From Runella sp. (GTDB lineage Bacteria > Bacteroidota > Bacteroidia > Cytophagales > Spirosomataceae): 35,584 nt of DNA. The stretch spans positions 1 to 35,584 of the forward strand of contig NZ_JAIXST010000100.1 of the NCBI RefSeq assembly GCF_027484545.1, in the 5' to 3' direction. The notes under the pieces were generated by a model that was not told where the DNA came from, searched no databases, and saw nothing but the letters and a program-made list of their open reading frames with translations. Below, one piece after another: positions 24,708-32,737 of this stretch. Every line of letters begins with the position of its first letter. Positions within the stretch are counted from its first letter, which is position 1. A program made the translations under genes and the position numbers.

Positions 24708-25547
24708 TTAGGATAGGCTATGCCCAAGCGAAGTATAAATTCTGACCTGATGGCGTTGCTCATCTTCGGACAGTAGAGTGGGGGTTGTTCCCGAAAATTC
24801 TTTAAAATCGCGCAGTAAGTGCCTGAAATCGTGGTAACCCGTTAGGCAGATTACATCCAGCCAATCCAAATGCGGGTTGTTTTCTTTCAGACGAAATGCC
24901 TTGCTGAATCGAACAATACGGCTGAATGCAATGGGACTTAGACCCATTTTTTCGTAAAACTTTCTTCTGAACTGCCTCGTACTTAGGCAAGCAACGTCAG
25001 CCAATTGCTCAATAGAATAGTTTTGAAGCGGATGAAGCATCAATTGGAATGCTTTGTCAATAGGCTCTGCTTGGGGGCGATTACGGGCATATTGTCTTAC
25101 TAAAAAACCTTCCACTAAAGCCGTCATCAGATTGTAATCGTCTGTCGAAGCCAACTGTTCGTTCAATTCTCTTATTTCTGCTGGCCAAATTAAGGCGCTG
25201 TCCAGCGAAAAATCAAAAAACTTAGTCATGGGCATTTTGCCCAGCAGCGCATGAAGACCACCGGGCTGAAAAAATACCGCAACGGTCAGGTGATTGGGAT
25301 GCAGTTCTAAGTTTACCCGACTAACCTGAGGACCAACAATAATACTTTTGTCGGCTGTCATCACTTGTTTTCCTGTTTCTCCTTTGAAAGAAACGACCGG
25401 GTCGCGAGGGTAAAAGTAGAGACACTGGTCGGGTCCTGCTGGAAATGGTTTCACAATCGGTACATCACCCACCTGCGCGTGCATGACCATATACCCCCGA
25501 ACATAGGGGCGCAAGACAGGAGTGGGTGCATAGAAATGGAAAAACAT
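24708..25547 (-). CDS. AraC-family transcription regulator
   Basis: 279 residues. An N-terminal cupin-like sensor (FHFYAPTPVLRPYVRGYMV, DQCLYFYPRDPV) is followed by a C-terminal double HTH of the AraC/XylS type at about residues 175-270: YSIEQLADVACLSTRQFRRK, then MGLSPIAFSRIVRFSKAFRL and VICLTGYHDFRHLLRDFKEF. The N-terminal type is common in Bacteroidota. The start lies 14 bases after the cupin gene on the same strand, so the two form an operon; the AraC protein may act at the inverted repeat over the cupin start. The effector is unknown. Confidence 0.9.
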   Translation of the reverse strand: MFFHFYAPTPVLRPYVRGYMVMHAQVGDVPIVKPFPAGPDQCLYFYPRDPVVSFKGETGKQVMTADKSIIVGPQVSRVNLELHPNHLTVAVFFQPGGLHALLGKMPMTKFFDFSLDSALIWPAEIRELNEQLASTDDYNLMTALVEGFLVRQYARNRPQAEPIDKAFQLMLHPLQNYSIEQLADVACLSTRQFRRKFYEKMGLSPIAFSRIVRFSKAFRLKENNPHLDWLDVICLTGYHDFRHLLRDFKEFSGTTPTLLSEDEQRHQVRIYTSLGHSLS

Positions 25548-25561
25548 ATCACACGGCTTTA

Positions 25562-26161
25562 TTACAAATGTACGTGATACTTCTGCATTAGTTCGGGCAG
25601 TTTATCGGGAAAATAAACGATGTCGTGCCTTTTTTCCAATTCGGCAAAATCCTGCGGTTTCGGCGGTACTCCTTTGCTCAGCAGCAAACTGATGTCTTTG
25701 AGGTATTCTTCGTGTCCTCCGGGAATGCTGAATTCCAAACACTTGGAAGGTTGCTGGCCCGAATTCCAAAACGTATGCATCACACCGCGTGGGCGCAGAT
25801 GTAGGTCACCCGCTTTGAGTTCAAAAACTTCATCCCCCACCAAGACTTGAAGAGTGCCTTCAAGGACAAAGCAAATTTCATCAAACGTCTTGTGTAAATG
25901 GGGAGGAGCTCCCAAAAAGCCGGGAGCAAGAGTCGCTTCCGCTACGGCCACATGTCCGTGAGTTTGCGCTTTTTGAAGTTTTAAAACCATCGTGCCTCCC
26001 CCGATTTTCAAACGTTCGCCTGTGCCATTGGGAACGTAAATCGGTTTATTTTCCTCCGTGGGAGATTGGGCAAGTGAAATAGCCGGAGAGGCCATTGAAC
26101 CCAGGGCGGCAGTACCAAGCAATTGGATTAAATCACGTCGATTATAAGAAGGAGTTGTCAT
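25562..26161 (-). CDS. Tat-exported cupin protein
   Basis: 199 residues with a twin-arginine signal (NRRDLIQLLGTAALGSM) and a single cupin domain. The metal site is complete: H88, H90 and E95 in PPHLHKTFDE, and H129 in GVMHTFW. It is probably a small periplasmic metal-binding cupin, possibly an isomerase, dioxygenase or sensor; activity cannot be read from sequence. It shares an operon with an AraC regulator gene 14 bases downstream. The start codon sits inside a 10-bp inverted repeat that also contains a -7-like TAGTTTTG, so expression is likely autoregulated. Confidence 0.87.
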   Translation of the reverse strand: MTTPSYNRRDLIQLLGTAALGSMASPAISLAQSPTEENKPIYVPNGTGERLKIGGGTMVLKLQKAQTHGHVAVAEATLAPGFLGAPPHLHKTFDEICFVLEGTLQVLVGDEVFELKAGDLHLRPRGVMHTFWNSGQQPSKCLEFSIPGGHEEYLKDISLLLSKGVPPKPQDFAELEKRHDIVYFPDKLPELMQKYHVHL

Positions 26162-26192
26162 AGTTTTGGTTGTTTATCAATGCAAAACTATG
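26159..26192 (-). promoter_or_regulatory. Inverted repeat over the cupin start codon
   Basis: CATAGTTTTG (26159-26168) and CAAAACTATG (26183-26192) are perfect 10-bp arms with a 14-base spacer. On the minus strand the upstream arm carries TAGTTTTG, an exact match to the TAnnTTTG -7 element, and the downstream arm includes the ATG. This could be an operator for the co-transcribed AraC protein or an RNA hairpin hiding the start. Confidence 0.5.
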
Positions 26193-26243
26193 ACGGGAGA
26201 AGGCCAAAATAGGTGTAAAAAACGGACATTAGCAACAGAAGTT

Positions 26244-26288
26244 ACTCTTCACTCACTGACTCCTCACTCCTGACCTCTCGCTACTGCT
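26244..26288. repeat. Degenerate 7-bp repeat after the TrpF-like gene
   Basis: Six heptads of the NACTCNT type (ACTCTTC, ACTCACT, GACTCCT, CACTCCT and close forms) run up to the stop codon of the TrpF-like gene on the minus strand. Confidence 0.6.
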
Positions 26289-26906
26289 CTACTCCTCTTC
26301 CAATGCTTCCAAAACATTCATCAAATCACCGAAGTCTTTGTAGCCCGGGCGAATCTCCTCACCGCCGCGCAGGGCAATGCCCGATATGTTTACGTCATCG
26401 AGCAGGAAAGTGGCATTTTCGGTCGTGATTCCGAAGCCCAGTAAAATGGAGAAACGAGCTGAAAGTGTATTTAAGAAGTCTTGCCAATCGCCGGCAAGCG
26501 GTGTGTCAGACCCGGATTCAAGCAGAAAATAGGTTACGTACGGGGCATTTTTGACCATTATCTCCTCGATAGTGTCTGCATCCTGATCCGCTTCTACTTT
26601 CAAAATCAGAGGCCTGGCCGTTTCGCTTTTCAGCCAAGGCAATAGTTCCGCATTGCTGATTTGAATGGCATTGGGTTGATAGCGTTCTATTTTTTCCAGA
26701 AGAAGGCTTGCTTCAGTCAGTTCAGTTTCAGCAACAATCTGCACGCCGGCTATCCACGAGCGAATGTCATTGAATTTTTTGAGGTCAACGTACGTTTCGG
26801 CAGCTTCGTCAATGGAAAATCCTAACATTTCTACGCCCATTCCTGCACAATATCGGGCATCGGAAAGATTGGTTACGTTGCTTATTTTTACTACGGTTTT
26901 TAGCAT
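26289..26906 (-). CDS. Divergent TrpF-like protein (phosphoribosylanthranilate isomerase fold)
   Basis: 205 residues resembling TrpF in length and strand order, but with key residues changed. The N-terminal KICGI motif reads VKISNVTNLSDARYC, so the catalytic Cys is replaced by Ser. The GGTG phosphate motif is degraded (LLESGSDTPLAGDWQDF) and the usual SSGVE reads ALRGGEEIRPGYKDF. It is not near other trp genes. It probably keeps the (beta-alpha)8 barrel but has another ligand or a regulatory role rather than tryptophan synthesis. Annotation as trpF would be unsafe. Confidence 0.65.
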   Translation of the reverse strand: MLKTVVKISNVTNLSDARYCAGMGVEMLGFSIDEAAETYVDLKKFNDIRSWIAGVQIVAETELTEASLLLEKIERYQPNAIQISNAELLPWLKSETARPLILKVEADQDADTIEEIMVKNAPYVTYFLLESGSDTPLAGDWQDFLNTLSARFSILLGFGITTENATFLLDDVNISGIALRGGEEIRPGYKDFGDLMNVLEALEEE

Positions 26907-26946
26907 AATTTTTAGCGATGGATGGACAAATATACACCCTAAAATT

Positions 26947-26982
26947 AAAAATCGCTGTCAGTGGTTACCAACAGCGATTTTT
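26947..26982 (-). terminator. Bidirectional intrinsic terminator
   Basis: AAAAATCGCTGT (26947-26958) and ACAGCGATTTTT (26971-26982) form a perfect 12-bp stem with a 12-base loop. T-runs end the stem on both strands. It lies 17 bases after the stop of the giant surface-protein locus (minus strand) and would end that transcript. Confidence 0.75.
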
Positions 26983-26999
26983 CGTCTTCTTCCCTTTTA

Positions 27000-29660
27000 C
27001 TACTTTTTTCTTTTTCTAACCGTAAACGGAATGCATAAATCTTCGGGGCAGCAATTGACTCCCGGCTCAATAATGACTGGACAACAACCGTTGGTCGGAC
27101 AGGTCTGATTGGTGGCCGTGAAGGTATACGTACCCACTTCGGTCAATAAGACCACATTCCCCGTGGCAACTGCTGTGCTTCCTCCGTTTTTAAACCACTG
27201 TACATTGCCCAGATTAGCCGGTACACTTGCCTGCACTTTCTCACTGGCACACAGCTTGATAGGTACGGTAAAGCATTGATGATCAATGTCATCTTCTCCG
27301 TCTTTGCTGTTGCTGGGCGTTGAGTCAATGTCCTTCTCGTTGGTTTTTGAGATTTCAGCGGTGTTGAAATGAACACCCTCTTGGGTGGCTTTCACTTTGT
27401 AAGTCAATGTAACGGTGTCACCGTTGGCAGGTACGCCTGCCGCAGGAACGCCTGCCGCAGCAATGCCTCCGATGGTCCATTTGATGACATTACCCGTGAT
27501 GCTCGCACTACCTCGACTCGCCGTGAAACTACCTGTTTGGAACTGCACCGTTGTCGCAATGGAGTCGGTGACCTCTACGCCCGTGGCGTTGGTGTTGGAT
27601 TCATTCCACACTTTCAAGGTATAGGCCAACACATCGCCGATTTGAGCGATTTTGGTGTTGATGGACTTCTTCAAGGCCAAATCCACTTCCTTGGTGTAAT
27701 CTTGGGCATTGATGGTGGCCATTACTCGGCCTGTGCTAATAGCTGCCAGACAAGTAGGGTCGGTGCTGCGGGCTTGGGCGTAGAAAACCGCACCCGTGGT
27801 TGGTACTGTTCCTGATGGCTTGTAATTGAGTCCCGTAAAGACCGCAGTACCACCCGTTGGCTGTGTGAACCATTCTACCGTAGCCAATCCCACTACCGTC
27901 GCTTTGATGGTTGGGAAGGTGTCTCCTGCACAAGCCGTCATACTTGGGGTGAGCAACATCGGTAATGCTGGGTTACAGTTACAGTTCGGCCCAGTAATGA
28001 GGGTATCAAACTTGCAAACCGCACTCAAGCTGTCGGTGATTTTGATGGTAGCCCCCGAAGGTATGCCCGTGACGGTGTAAGGATTAGCACCCGTCAGCGT
28101 CCCTTTATTTACTTTGATGATGCCATTTTTACCTGTCACACTGAAAGTGATGCTGTAAGTTTGAACATCTGCCGAGCAAACGGGTGCACCTGTCAAGGTT
28201 ACTTTTGATTTCACACAAGGGACAACCAAGCCTGCATCAACTGTGAAGTTATTGGTCGTCAACAATTCCGTCGGGGTAGTTGGATTGAACACTGGATTCA
28301 AGGTAACCACCTGACTCAAGCCCGATGTGGGGTTGAAATCCGAATCTTTGGTGTCGTCACTTGGAATGTTTTGCTTATTGGTGATTTCGCACGTATTTGG
28401 CAAAGTTGTCTTATCTATCTCAACAATATAGTCCCCTGCCAACAAGCCAGTGAACAGGTACAAACCATCCGTTCCTGTGGTTTTGGTTTGCAGAATGCTA
28501 CCAGTTTTGGTACCGCCCAAAGCTGCGTAGAGATTCACTTTGACTCCTGCCACGCCTTTTTCCGTGGGCAAATCTTGTAAACCATTGTCGTTGACGTCTT
28601 TCCAAATCAAGTCGCCAATTGAACCGACGGGTTTGTCGCAAGTTGGCGCATTGACTTCGATGGAATCTTTACAAACACCGTTGGTGACAATCAATCGCAC
28701 TTTGGCTACTGTCAATGGCACGTTCGCCACGGAGTCACCAGTTACTGCTATCGCTGCACCCGTCGCTACGTTCTTGGCCGTTACCACTGCACCCGCAGGT
28801 GATTTGGTAAACTTGATGGTGTAAGCTGTACCATTTTGACGACAAACTGGGAAACCATTGGCTACTGATACGGTTGCGTCTTTGACCAATGCCTTCACTG
28901 TCACGGTTGTATCTTTGAAACAGGTGTTGTCTTTGTTGAACACTCGTATCGTCCATGTCGAATCTGCCGCGTGGCTGATGTTGCCTTTGATCAATACTGG
29001 CAATGTTCCTACTGCCGTAGCCGAAGCATAGGCTGGGCTTGTGTAGGTCACTCCTTTGCTCACGCCGTATTTGTCACCGTTGGTGGCTGTCAATTCAATT
29101 TTACCCGCTAACAAGCAAGTGGGGTCAGTAGCACGTACCGTGCGAGTGGGCACAATGCACACTTTCACCAATCCTGCATCCACCGTCAAGTTGTTGGTCG
29201 CTAAAATCTCCGTCGGAGTTGTAGGATTAAAGACTGGATTTAACGTCACCACTTGGCTCAAAGCAGTAGTTGGATTGAAGTCTGAGTCTTTCGTATCGTC
29301 ACCGCCTGTGTTTTGTTTGGTGGTGATGGCACAGGTATCTTTCAAGCTCGTTTTGTCTATTTCGACGATGTAATCGCCCGCCAACAATCCCGAAAACAAG
29401 TACAAGCCATCATTAAGCGTTGTTTTGGTTTGCAGAACAGGTCCTGTTTTTGTGCCGCCAGAGGCCGCGTACAAGTTCACTTTCACCCCTGCCACACCTT
29501 TTTCGGCTGGTAAATCCTGCAAGCCATTGTCATTGACATCTTTCCAAATCAAGTCGCCTATTGAACCGACGGATTGGTTACAAACTGGGGCTGTTACATC
29601 AACCGAGTCTTTACAAACTCCATTGGTAACAATCAAACGTACTTTGTACGGGCGAAGCAA
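27000..29660 (-). CDS. C-terminal fragment of the SdrD-B surface protein
   Basis: The largest surviving open frame, about 880 codons. It holds two SdrD-B domains (each starting GSIGDLIWKDVNDNGLQDLP), one Ig-like module (VCIVPTRTVRATDPTCLLAG to CRQNGTAYTIKFTKSPAGAV), a region with an Ig-like fold (GTAVFTGLNYKPSGTVPTTG), a DUF11 domain (EVDLALKKSINTKIAQIGD, then GVEVTDSIATTVQF) and a Cys-rich end, CCPEDLCIPFTVRKRKK. No Por secretion-tail motif is evident. A 15-bp in-frame duplication gives AAGVPAAGVP near 27430-27458. True coding similarity begins near 29650; upstream of that the frame is shifted by the 2-bp lesion. It is followed by the 26947-26982 terminator. Confidence 0.7.
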   Translation of the reverse strand: MLRPYKVRLIVTNGVCKDSVDVTAPVCNQSVGSIGDLIWKDVNDNGLQDLPAEKGVAGVKVNLYAASGGTKTGPVLQTKTTLNDGLYLFSGLLAGDYIVEIDKTSLKDTCAITTKQNTGGDDTKDSDFNPTTALSQVVTLNPVFNPTTPTEILATNNLTVDAGLVKVCIVPTRTVRATDPTCLLAGKIELTATNGDKYGVSKGVTYTSPAYASATAVGTLPVLIKGNISHAADSTWTIRVFNKDNTCFKDTTVTVKALVKDATVSVANGFPVCRQNGTAYTIKFTKSPAGAVVTAKNVATGAAIAVTGDSVANVPLTVAKVRLIVTNGVCKDSIEVNAPTCDKPVGSIGDLIWKDVNDNGLQDLPTEKGVAGVKVNLYAALGGTKTGSILQTKTTGTDGLYLFTGLLAGDYIVEIDKTTLPNTCEITNKQNIPSDDTKDSDFNPTSGLSQVVTLNPVFNPTTPTELLTTNNFTVDAGLVVPCVKSKVTLTGAPVCSADVQTYSITFSVTGKNGIIKVNKGTLTGANPYTVTGIPSGATIKITDSLSAVCKFDTLITGPNCNCNPALPMLLTPSMTACAGDTFPTIKATVVGLATVEWFTQPTGGTAVFTGLNYKPSGTVPTTGAVFYAQARSTDPTCLAAISTGRVMATINAQDYTKEVDLALKKSINTKIAQIGDVLAYTLKVWNESNTNATGVEVTDSIATTVQFQTGSFTASRGSASITGNVIKWTIGGIAAAGVPAAGVPANGDTVTLTYKVKATQEGVHFNTAEISKTNEKDIDSTPSNSKDGEDDIDHQCFTVPIKLCASEKVQASVPANLGNVQWFKNGGSTAVATGNVVLLTEVGTYTFTATNQTCPTNGCCPVIIEPGVNCCPEDLCIPFTVRKRKK

Positions 29661-30090
29661 TGTTGGCTACTGAGTCACCTGTAACTGGAATAGCCGCGCC
29701 CGTCGCTACGTTCTTGGCTGTCACCACTGCACCCGCAGGTGATTTGGTAAACTTGATGCTGTAAGCTGTGCCGTTTGAGCGACAAGCTGGGAAGCCGTTA
29801 TTGACCGAAACCGTCGCGTCTTTTACCAATGCCTTCACCGTGACGGTGGTGTCTTTGAAGCAAGTGTTGTCTTTGTTGAAGACCCGTATCGTCCAAGTCG
29901 AATCTGCCGCGTGGCTGATGTTGCCTTTAATCAACACTGGCAATGTACCTACTGCCGTCGCACTGGCGTACGCTGGCCCTGTGTAAGTCGCGCCTTTGCT
30001 GACACCGCATTTGTCGCCGTTAATTCGATTTTGCCTGCTAACAAGCAAGTTGGGTTCGTGGCTACCACAGTACGCGTTGGCACAATGCAT
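29611..30090 (-). CDS. Internal fragment of the SdrD-B surface protein
   Basis: Homologous coding runs from about 30018 to 29650 (GDKCGVSKGATYTGPAYASA through GAAIPVTGDSVANIAS), an Ig-like module matching those in the neighbouring fragments. Residues before and after it (MHCANAYCGSHEPNLL and PVQSTFDCYQWSL) are out-of-frame noise created by the flanking deletions. It cannot be a separate gene. Confidence 0.55.
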   Translation of the reverse strand: MHCANAYCGSHEPNLLVSRQNRINGDKCGVSKGATYTGPAYASATAVGTLPVLIKGNISHAADSTWTIRVFNKDNTCFKDTTVTVKALVKDATVSVNNGFPACRSNGTAYSIKFTKSPAGAVVTAKNVATGAAIPVTGDSVANIASPVQSTFDCYQWSL

Positions 30091-31043
30091 ACTTTCACCA
30101 AGCCCGCATCAACCGTCAAGTTGTTGGTCGCCAAAATCTCGGCTGCCGTCGTCGGGATAAACACGGGGTTCAAGGTCACCACTTGGCTCAGACCCGAGGT
30201 TGGGTTGAAATCCGAGTCTTTGGTATCGTCGCCTGGGATGTTCTGTTTGGTGGTAATGGCGCAAGTATCTTTCAAGCTCGTTTTGTCTATTTCGACAATG
30301 TAATCGCCCGCCAAAAGTCCCGTGAATAGGTACAAGCCGTCTGTTCCTGTGGTTTTAGTTTGTAGAATCGAACCTGTTTTCGTACCACCAGAGGCTGCGT
30401 ACAAGTTCACTTTTACGCCCGAAACACCTTTTTCGGTTGGCAAGTCTTGCAAGCCGTTATCATTGGTATCTTTCCAAATCAAGTCGCCGATTGAACCTAC
30501 TGGTTTGTCGCAAACAGGCGCAGATACATCAACCGAGTCTTTACAAACTCCATTGGTGACAATCAATCGTACTTTCGCCACGGTCGAAGCAATGTTGGCT
30601 ACTGAGTCGCCTGTTACGGGAATGGCCGCGCCTGTGGCTACGTTTTTCGCTGTCACCACTGCACCCGCAGGTGATTTGGTGAACTTAATCGTATAAGCTG
30701 TACCATTTACGCGGCAAACTGGGAAACCATTGGCTACTGACACGGTTGCATCTTTCACCAATGCCTTCACTGTTACGGTCGTGTCTTTGAAACAAGTATT
30801 GTCTTTGTTAAACACCCGAATCGTCCAAGTTGAATCAGCCGCGTGGCTGATGTTGCCTTTGATTAACACTGGCAACGTACCTACAGCCGTCGCACTTGCG
30901 TAGGCTGGGCCCATATAGGTAGCGCCTTTGCTCACGCCGTATTTGTCGCCGTTGGTGGCTGTCAATTCAATTTTACCCGCTAACAAGCAAGTGGGGTCAG
31001 TAGCACGTACCGTGCGAGTGGGCACAATGCACACTTTCACCAA
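29949..31043 (-). CDS. Internal fragment of the SdrD-B surface protein
   Basis: Coding from 31043 to about 30018. An Ig-like module (VCIVPTRTVRATDP to SVANIASTVAKVRLIVTNG), one SdrD-B domain (GSIGDLIWKDTNDNGLQDLP to NNLTVDAGL) and the start of the next Ig-like module, ending out of frame after KIELTATN because about 10 bases are missing. The upstream codon is the TGA that replaces Gly in VDAGLVKVC. It is part of the broken giant gene. Confidence 0.6.
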   Translation of the reverse strand: MVKVCIVPTRTVRATDPTCLLAGKIELTATNGDKYGVSKGATYMGPAYASATAVGTLPVLIKGNISHAADSTWTIRVFNKDNTCFKDTTVTVKALVKDATVSVANGFPVCRVNGTAYTIKFTKSPAGAVVTAKNVATGAAIPVTGDSVANIASTVAKVRLIVTNGVCKDSVDVSAPVCDKPVGSIGDLIWKDTNDNGLQDLPTEKGVSGVKVNLYAASGGTKTGSILQTKTTGTDGLYLFTGLLAGDYIVEIDKTSLKDTCAITTKQNIPGDDTKDSDFNPTSGLSQVVTLNPVFIPTTAAEILATNNLTVDAGLVKVCIVPTRTVVATNPTCLLAGKIELTATNAVSAKARLTQGQRTPVRRQ

Positions 31044-31367
31044 TCATGCATCCACCGTCAAGTTGTTCGTCGCTAAAATCTCCGTCGGAGTCGTAGGGTT
31101 GAACACAGGGTTCAAGGTCACCACTTGGCTCAAACCAGTGGTTGGATTGAAGTCTGAGTCTTTCGTATCGTCACTACCTGTATTCTGCTTGGTGGTAATG
31201 GCACAGGTGTCTTTCAAGCTCGTTTTGTCTATTTCGACGATGTAATCGCCCGCCAACAAGCCCGTGAATAAGTACAAACCGTCTGTTCCTGTGGTTTTGG
31301 TTTGCAAAATACTACCTGTTTTTGTGCCGCCTGATGCTGCGTACAAGTTTACTTTCACACCTGCCAC
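31044..31367 (-). CDS. Internal fragment of the SdrD-B surface protein
   Basis: About 107 codons of one SdrD-B domain (AGVKVNLYAASGGTKTGSIL, GTDGLYLFTGLLAGDYIVEI). The homologous frame in fact runs back to about 31428 (IWKDVNDNGLQDLPTEKG), so the apparent start is artificial. It ends at the in-frame TGA at 31044-31046. Confidence 0.55.
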   Translation of the reverse strand: MAGVKVNLYAASGGTKTGSILQTKTTGTDGLYLFTGLLAGDYIVEIDKTSLKDTCAITTKQNTGSDDTKDSDFNPTTGLSQVVTLNPVFNPTTPTEILATNNLTVDA

Positions 31368-32098
31368 ACCTTTTTCAGTTGGTAAATCTTGTAAACCATT
31401 GTCGTTGACATCTTTCCAAATGCGGCTTTGGCAAAAGAAGCCCCTCCCGTATATACTTCATAAATAGACGTGGGATTACCTGTGCTATTGCTAATCCAAC
31501 GGAAGCCCCCCGCATTCAATACATTATCAAGTGGATCTACTGCGGTGTAAATAGTTTCGCCCGAACCTGGACGAATTGCCAATCCGCCCATCGCGGTTTC
31601 GGCATGGGCATAAATGCCATCAGTTACTTGGTTATCACTATAAAACTCACCAAATCCTGGCCCTTGTCCATTATTGACACCTGAGCCAACAGCAGGCCCA
31701 GCCTTGGCATTGTTTTCTAATACGTATGAACCATTCTGATAATATCCACGTAAAATATCACCGCCAAGAACGTTGCTGTACGAGCCACTGCCTTCGGGCG
31801 ACCAGTTCTGAAAGCCCGTTTGGAAACCAGTTCGATCGCCAATGCCTAATACAATAGAACCATCTGTATCAAAGGCGATGTCGGTCAAGATTGGAACAGG
31901 GTGCATAACACCTACCCAAGGGGCGAATCCATTAGTAAAGAAAACATCTTTCCAATCATCCGACCAAGGATACCAACCTGTATGACTCGTAGTTACCCAA
32001 AAGGCAAATCCCTTGGGATATGTAAGTGGAAAATCAAACACTGGATTGGTATCGAAGACATTGGTAGTCAAATTCATTCTATATACATACGCTCGCAA
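31355..32098 (-). CDS. Beta-propeller fragment of the SdrD-B surface protein
   Basis: The coding frame extends from just after the TGA at 32174 (AVKIYKGYAYVGVVCDAS) to a junction near 31425. It has propeller-like content (LTDIAFDTDGSIVLGIGDRT, AMGGLAIRPGSGETIY) common in SdrD-B proteins of Cytophagales. The last residues after GGASFAKA are out of frame with the SdrD-B domain that follows, which lacks its first strand; a deletion or repeat collapse is likely. Confidence 0.6.
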   Translation of the reverse strand: MRAYVYRMNLTTNVFDTNPVFDFPLTYPKGFAFWVTTSHTGWYPWSDDWKDVFFTNGFAPWVGVMHPVPILTDIAFDTDGSIVLGIGDRTGFQTGFQNWSPEGSGSYSNVLGGDILRGYYQNGSYVLENNAKAGPAVGSGVNNGQGPGFGEFYSDNQVTDGIYAHAETAMGGLAIRPGSGETIYTAVDPLDNVLNAGGFRWISNSTGNPTSIYEVYTGGASFAKAAFGKMSTTMVYKIYQLKKVWQV

Positions 32099-32173
32099 GT
32101 CACCTGCACTTTTAGAGGTGCTAGCATCACAAACTACTCCAACGTAGGCATAGCCTTTATAGATTTTGACCGC

Positions 32174-32737
32174 TCAAGGGCGTGTGCTACCATTTTCACA
32201 ACCTGGGTCAGGAATGGCTACTTCGGCACTTTGCGACAGCGAAGACAAATTTAGCACGTGCAATTTCTTCTGAAACAGGTTCATGAAGTAAAGCGAATTG
32301 CCATCTTCGGAGATGTCCATCCCTCCCATTCCTACTTTACCCACTGCCGTGAAACCCTGAGCGTCGGCACTTTGCGCGGTTTTAGCCCCCAATCCACGGG
32401 TTGCATTATCAGCAATACTGCCCAAATTGACCCCGAGAGTCGTAACATCTACCAACGTGGTGGTGGCGTTGGTGGTTAGGTCTGTTTTGTAGATGGCACC
32501 TAACCCCCCTGGCCCCATCCCCATGTGTCTTCTGACAAACGCCGCCGAATAAAGTGCCTTACGGTACTTATCGTAAGTGGTTGCCCAAACAGTACCTACC
32601 TGCGGAATACGTGCCAAATAAGTAGCGTTGGGGTCATTGCGGGGAGCTGTAAAATTATAAGGAACTGACACCAGGGCCGCTTCGGTAGCAGTACCAGAGT
32701 CTTGTGGATCTCCATTGATATAACAAGGAACAATCAA
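32174..32737 (-). CDS. Beta-propeller fragment of the SdrD-B surface protein
   Basis: About 187 codons. It begins, without a normal start (TTG), at IVPCYINGDPQDSGTATEAA and continues with ARIPQVGTVWATTYDKYRKA, KVGMGGMDISEDGNSLYFMN and KKLHVLNLSSLS, the first blades of the propeller-like domain. The preceding fragment is in another frame, overlapping by 4 bases at 32734-32737. It ends at TGA 32174-32176, after which the same frame continues, so this is a nonsense mutation. Confidence 0.6.
   Translation of the reverse strand: MIVPCYINGDPQDSGTATEAALVSVPYNFTAPRNDPNATYLARIPQVGTVWATTYDKYRKALYSAAFVRRHMGMGPGGLGAIYKTDLTTNATTTLVDVTTLGVNLGSIADNATRGLGAKTAQSADAQGFTAVGKVGMGGMDISEDGNSLYFMNLFQKKLHVLNLSSLSQSAEVAIPDPGCENGSTRP

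Larger units (their letters stand above)
28618..31428. repeat. Three ~940-bp tandem repeats inside the surface-protein gene
   Basis: The motif encoding LIWKDVNDNGLQDLP recurs at about 28580-28610, 29525-29555, 30460-30490 and 31395-31425, a spacing near 935-945 bases (about 313 codons: one SdrD-B plus one Ig-like module). Protein copies are nearly identical while third codon positions differ between copies. Confidence 0.7.

Noticed and set aside
27369-27815. 148-codon plus frame
   Set aside because: It is antisense to the surface-protein gene; similar plus frames repeat with each tandem unit, as shadows do.
28618-31428. CRISPR-like repetition
   Set aside because: The units are about 940 bases and encode protein domains, unlike short CRISPR repeats with spacers.
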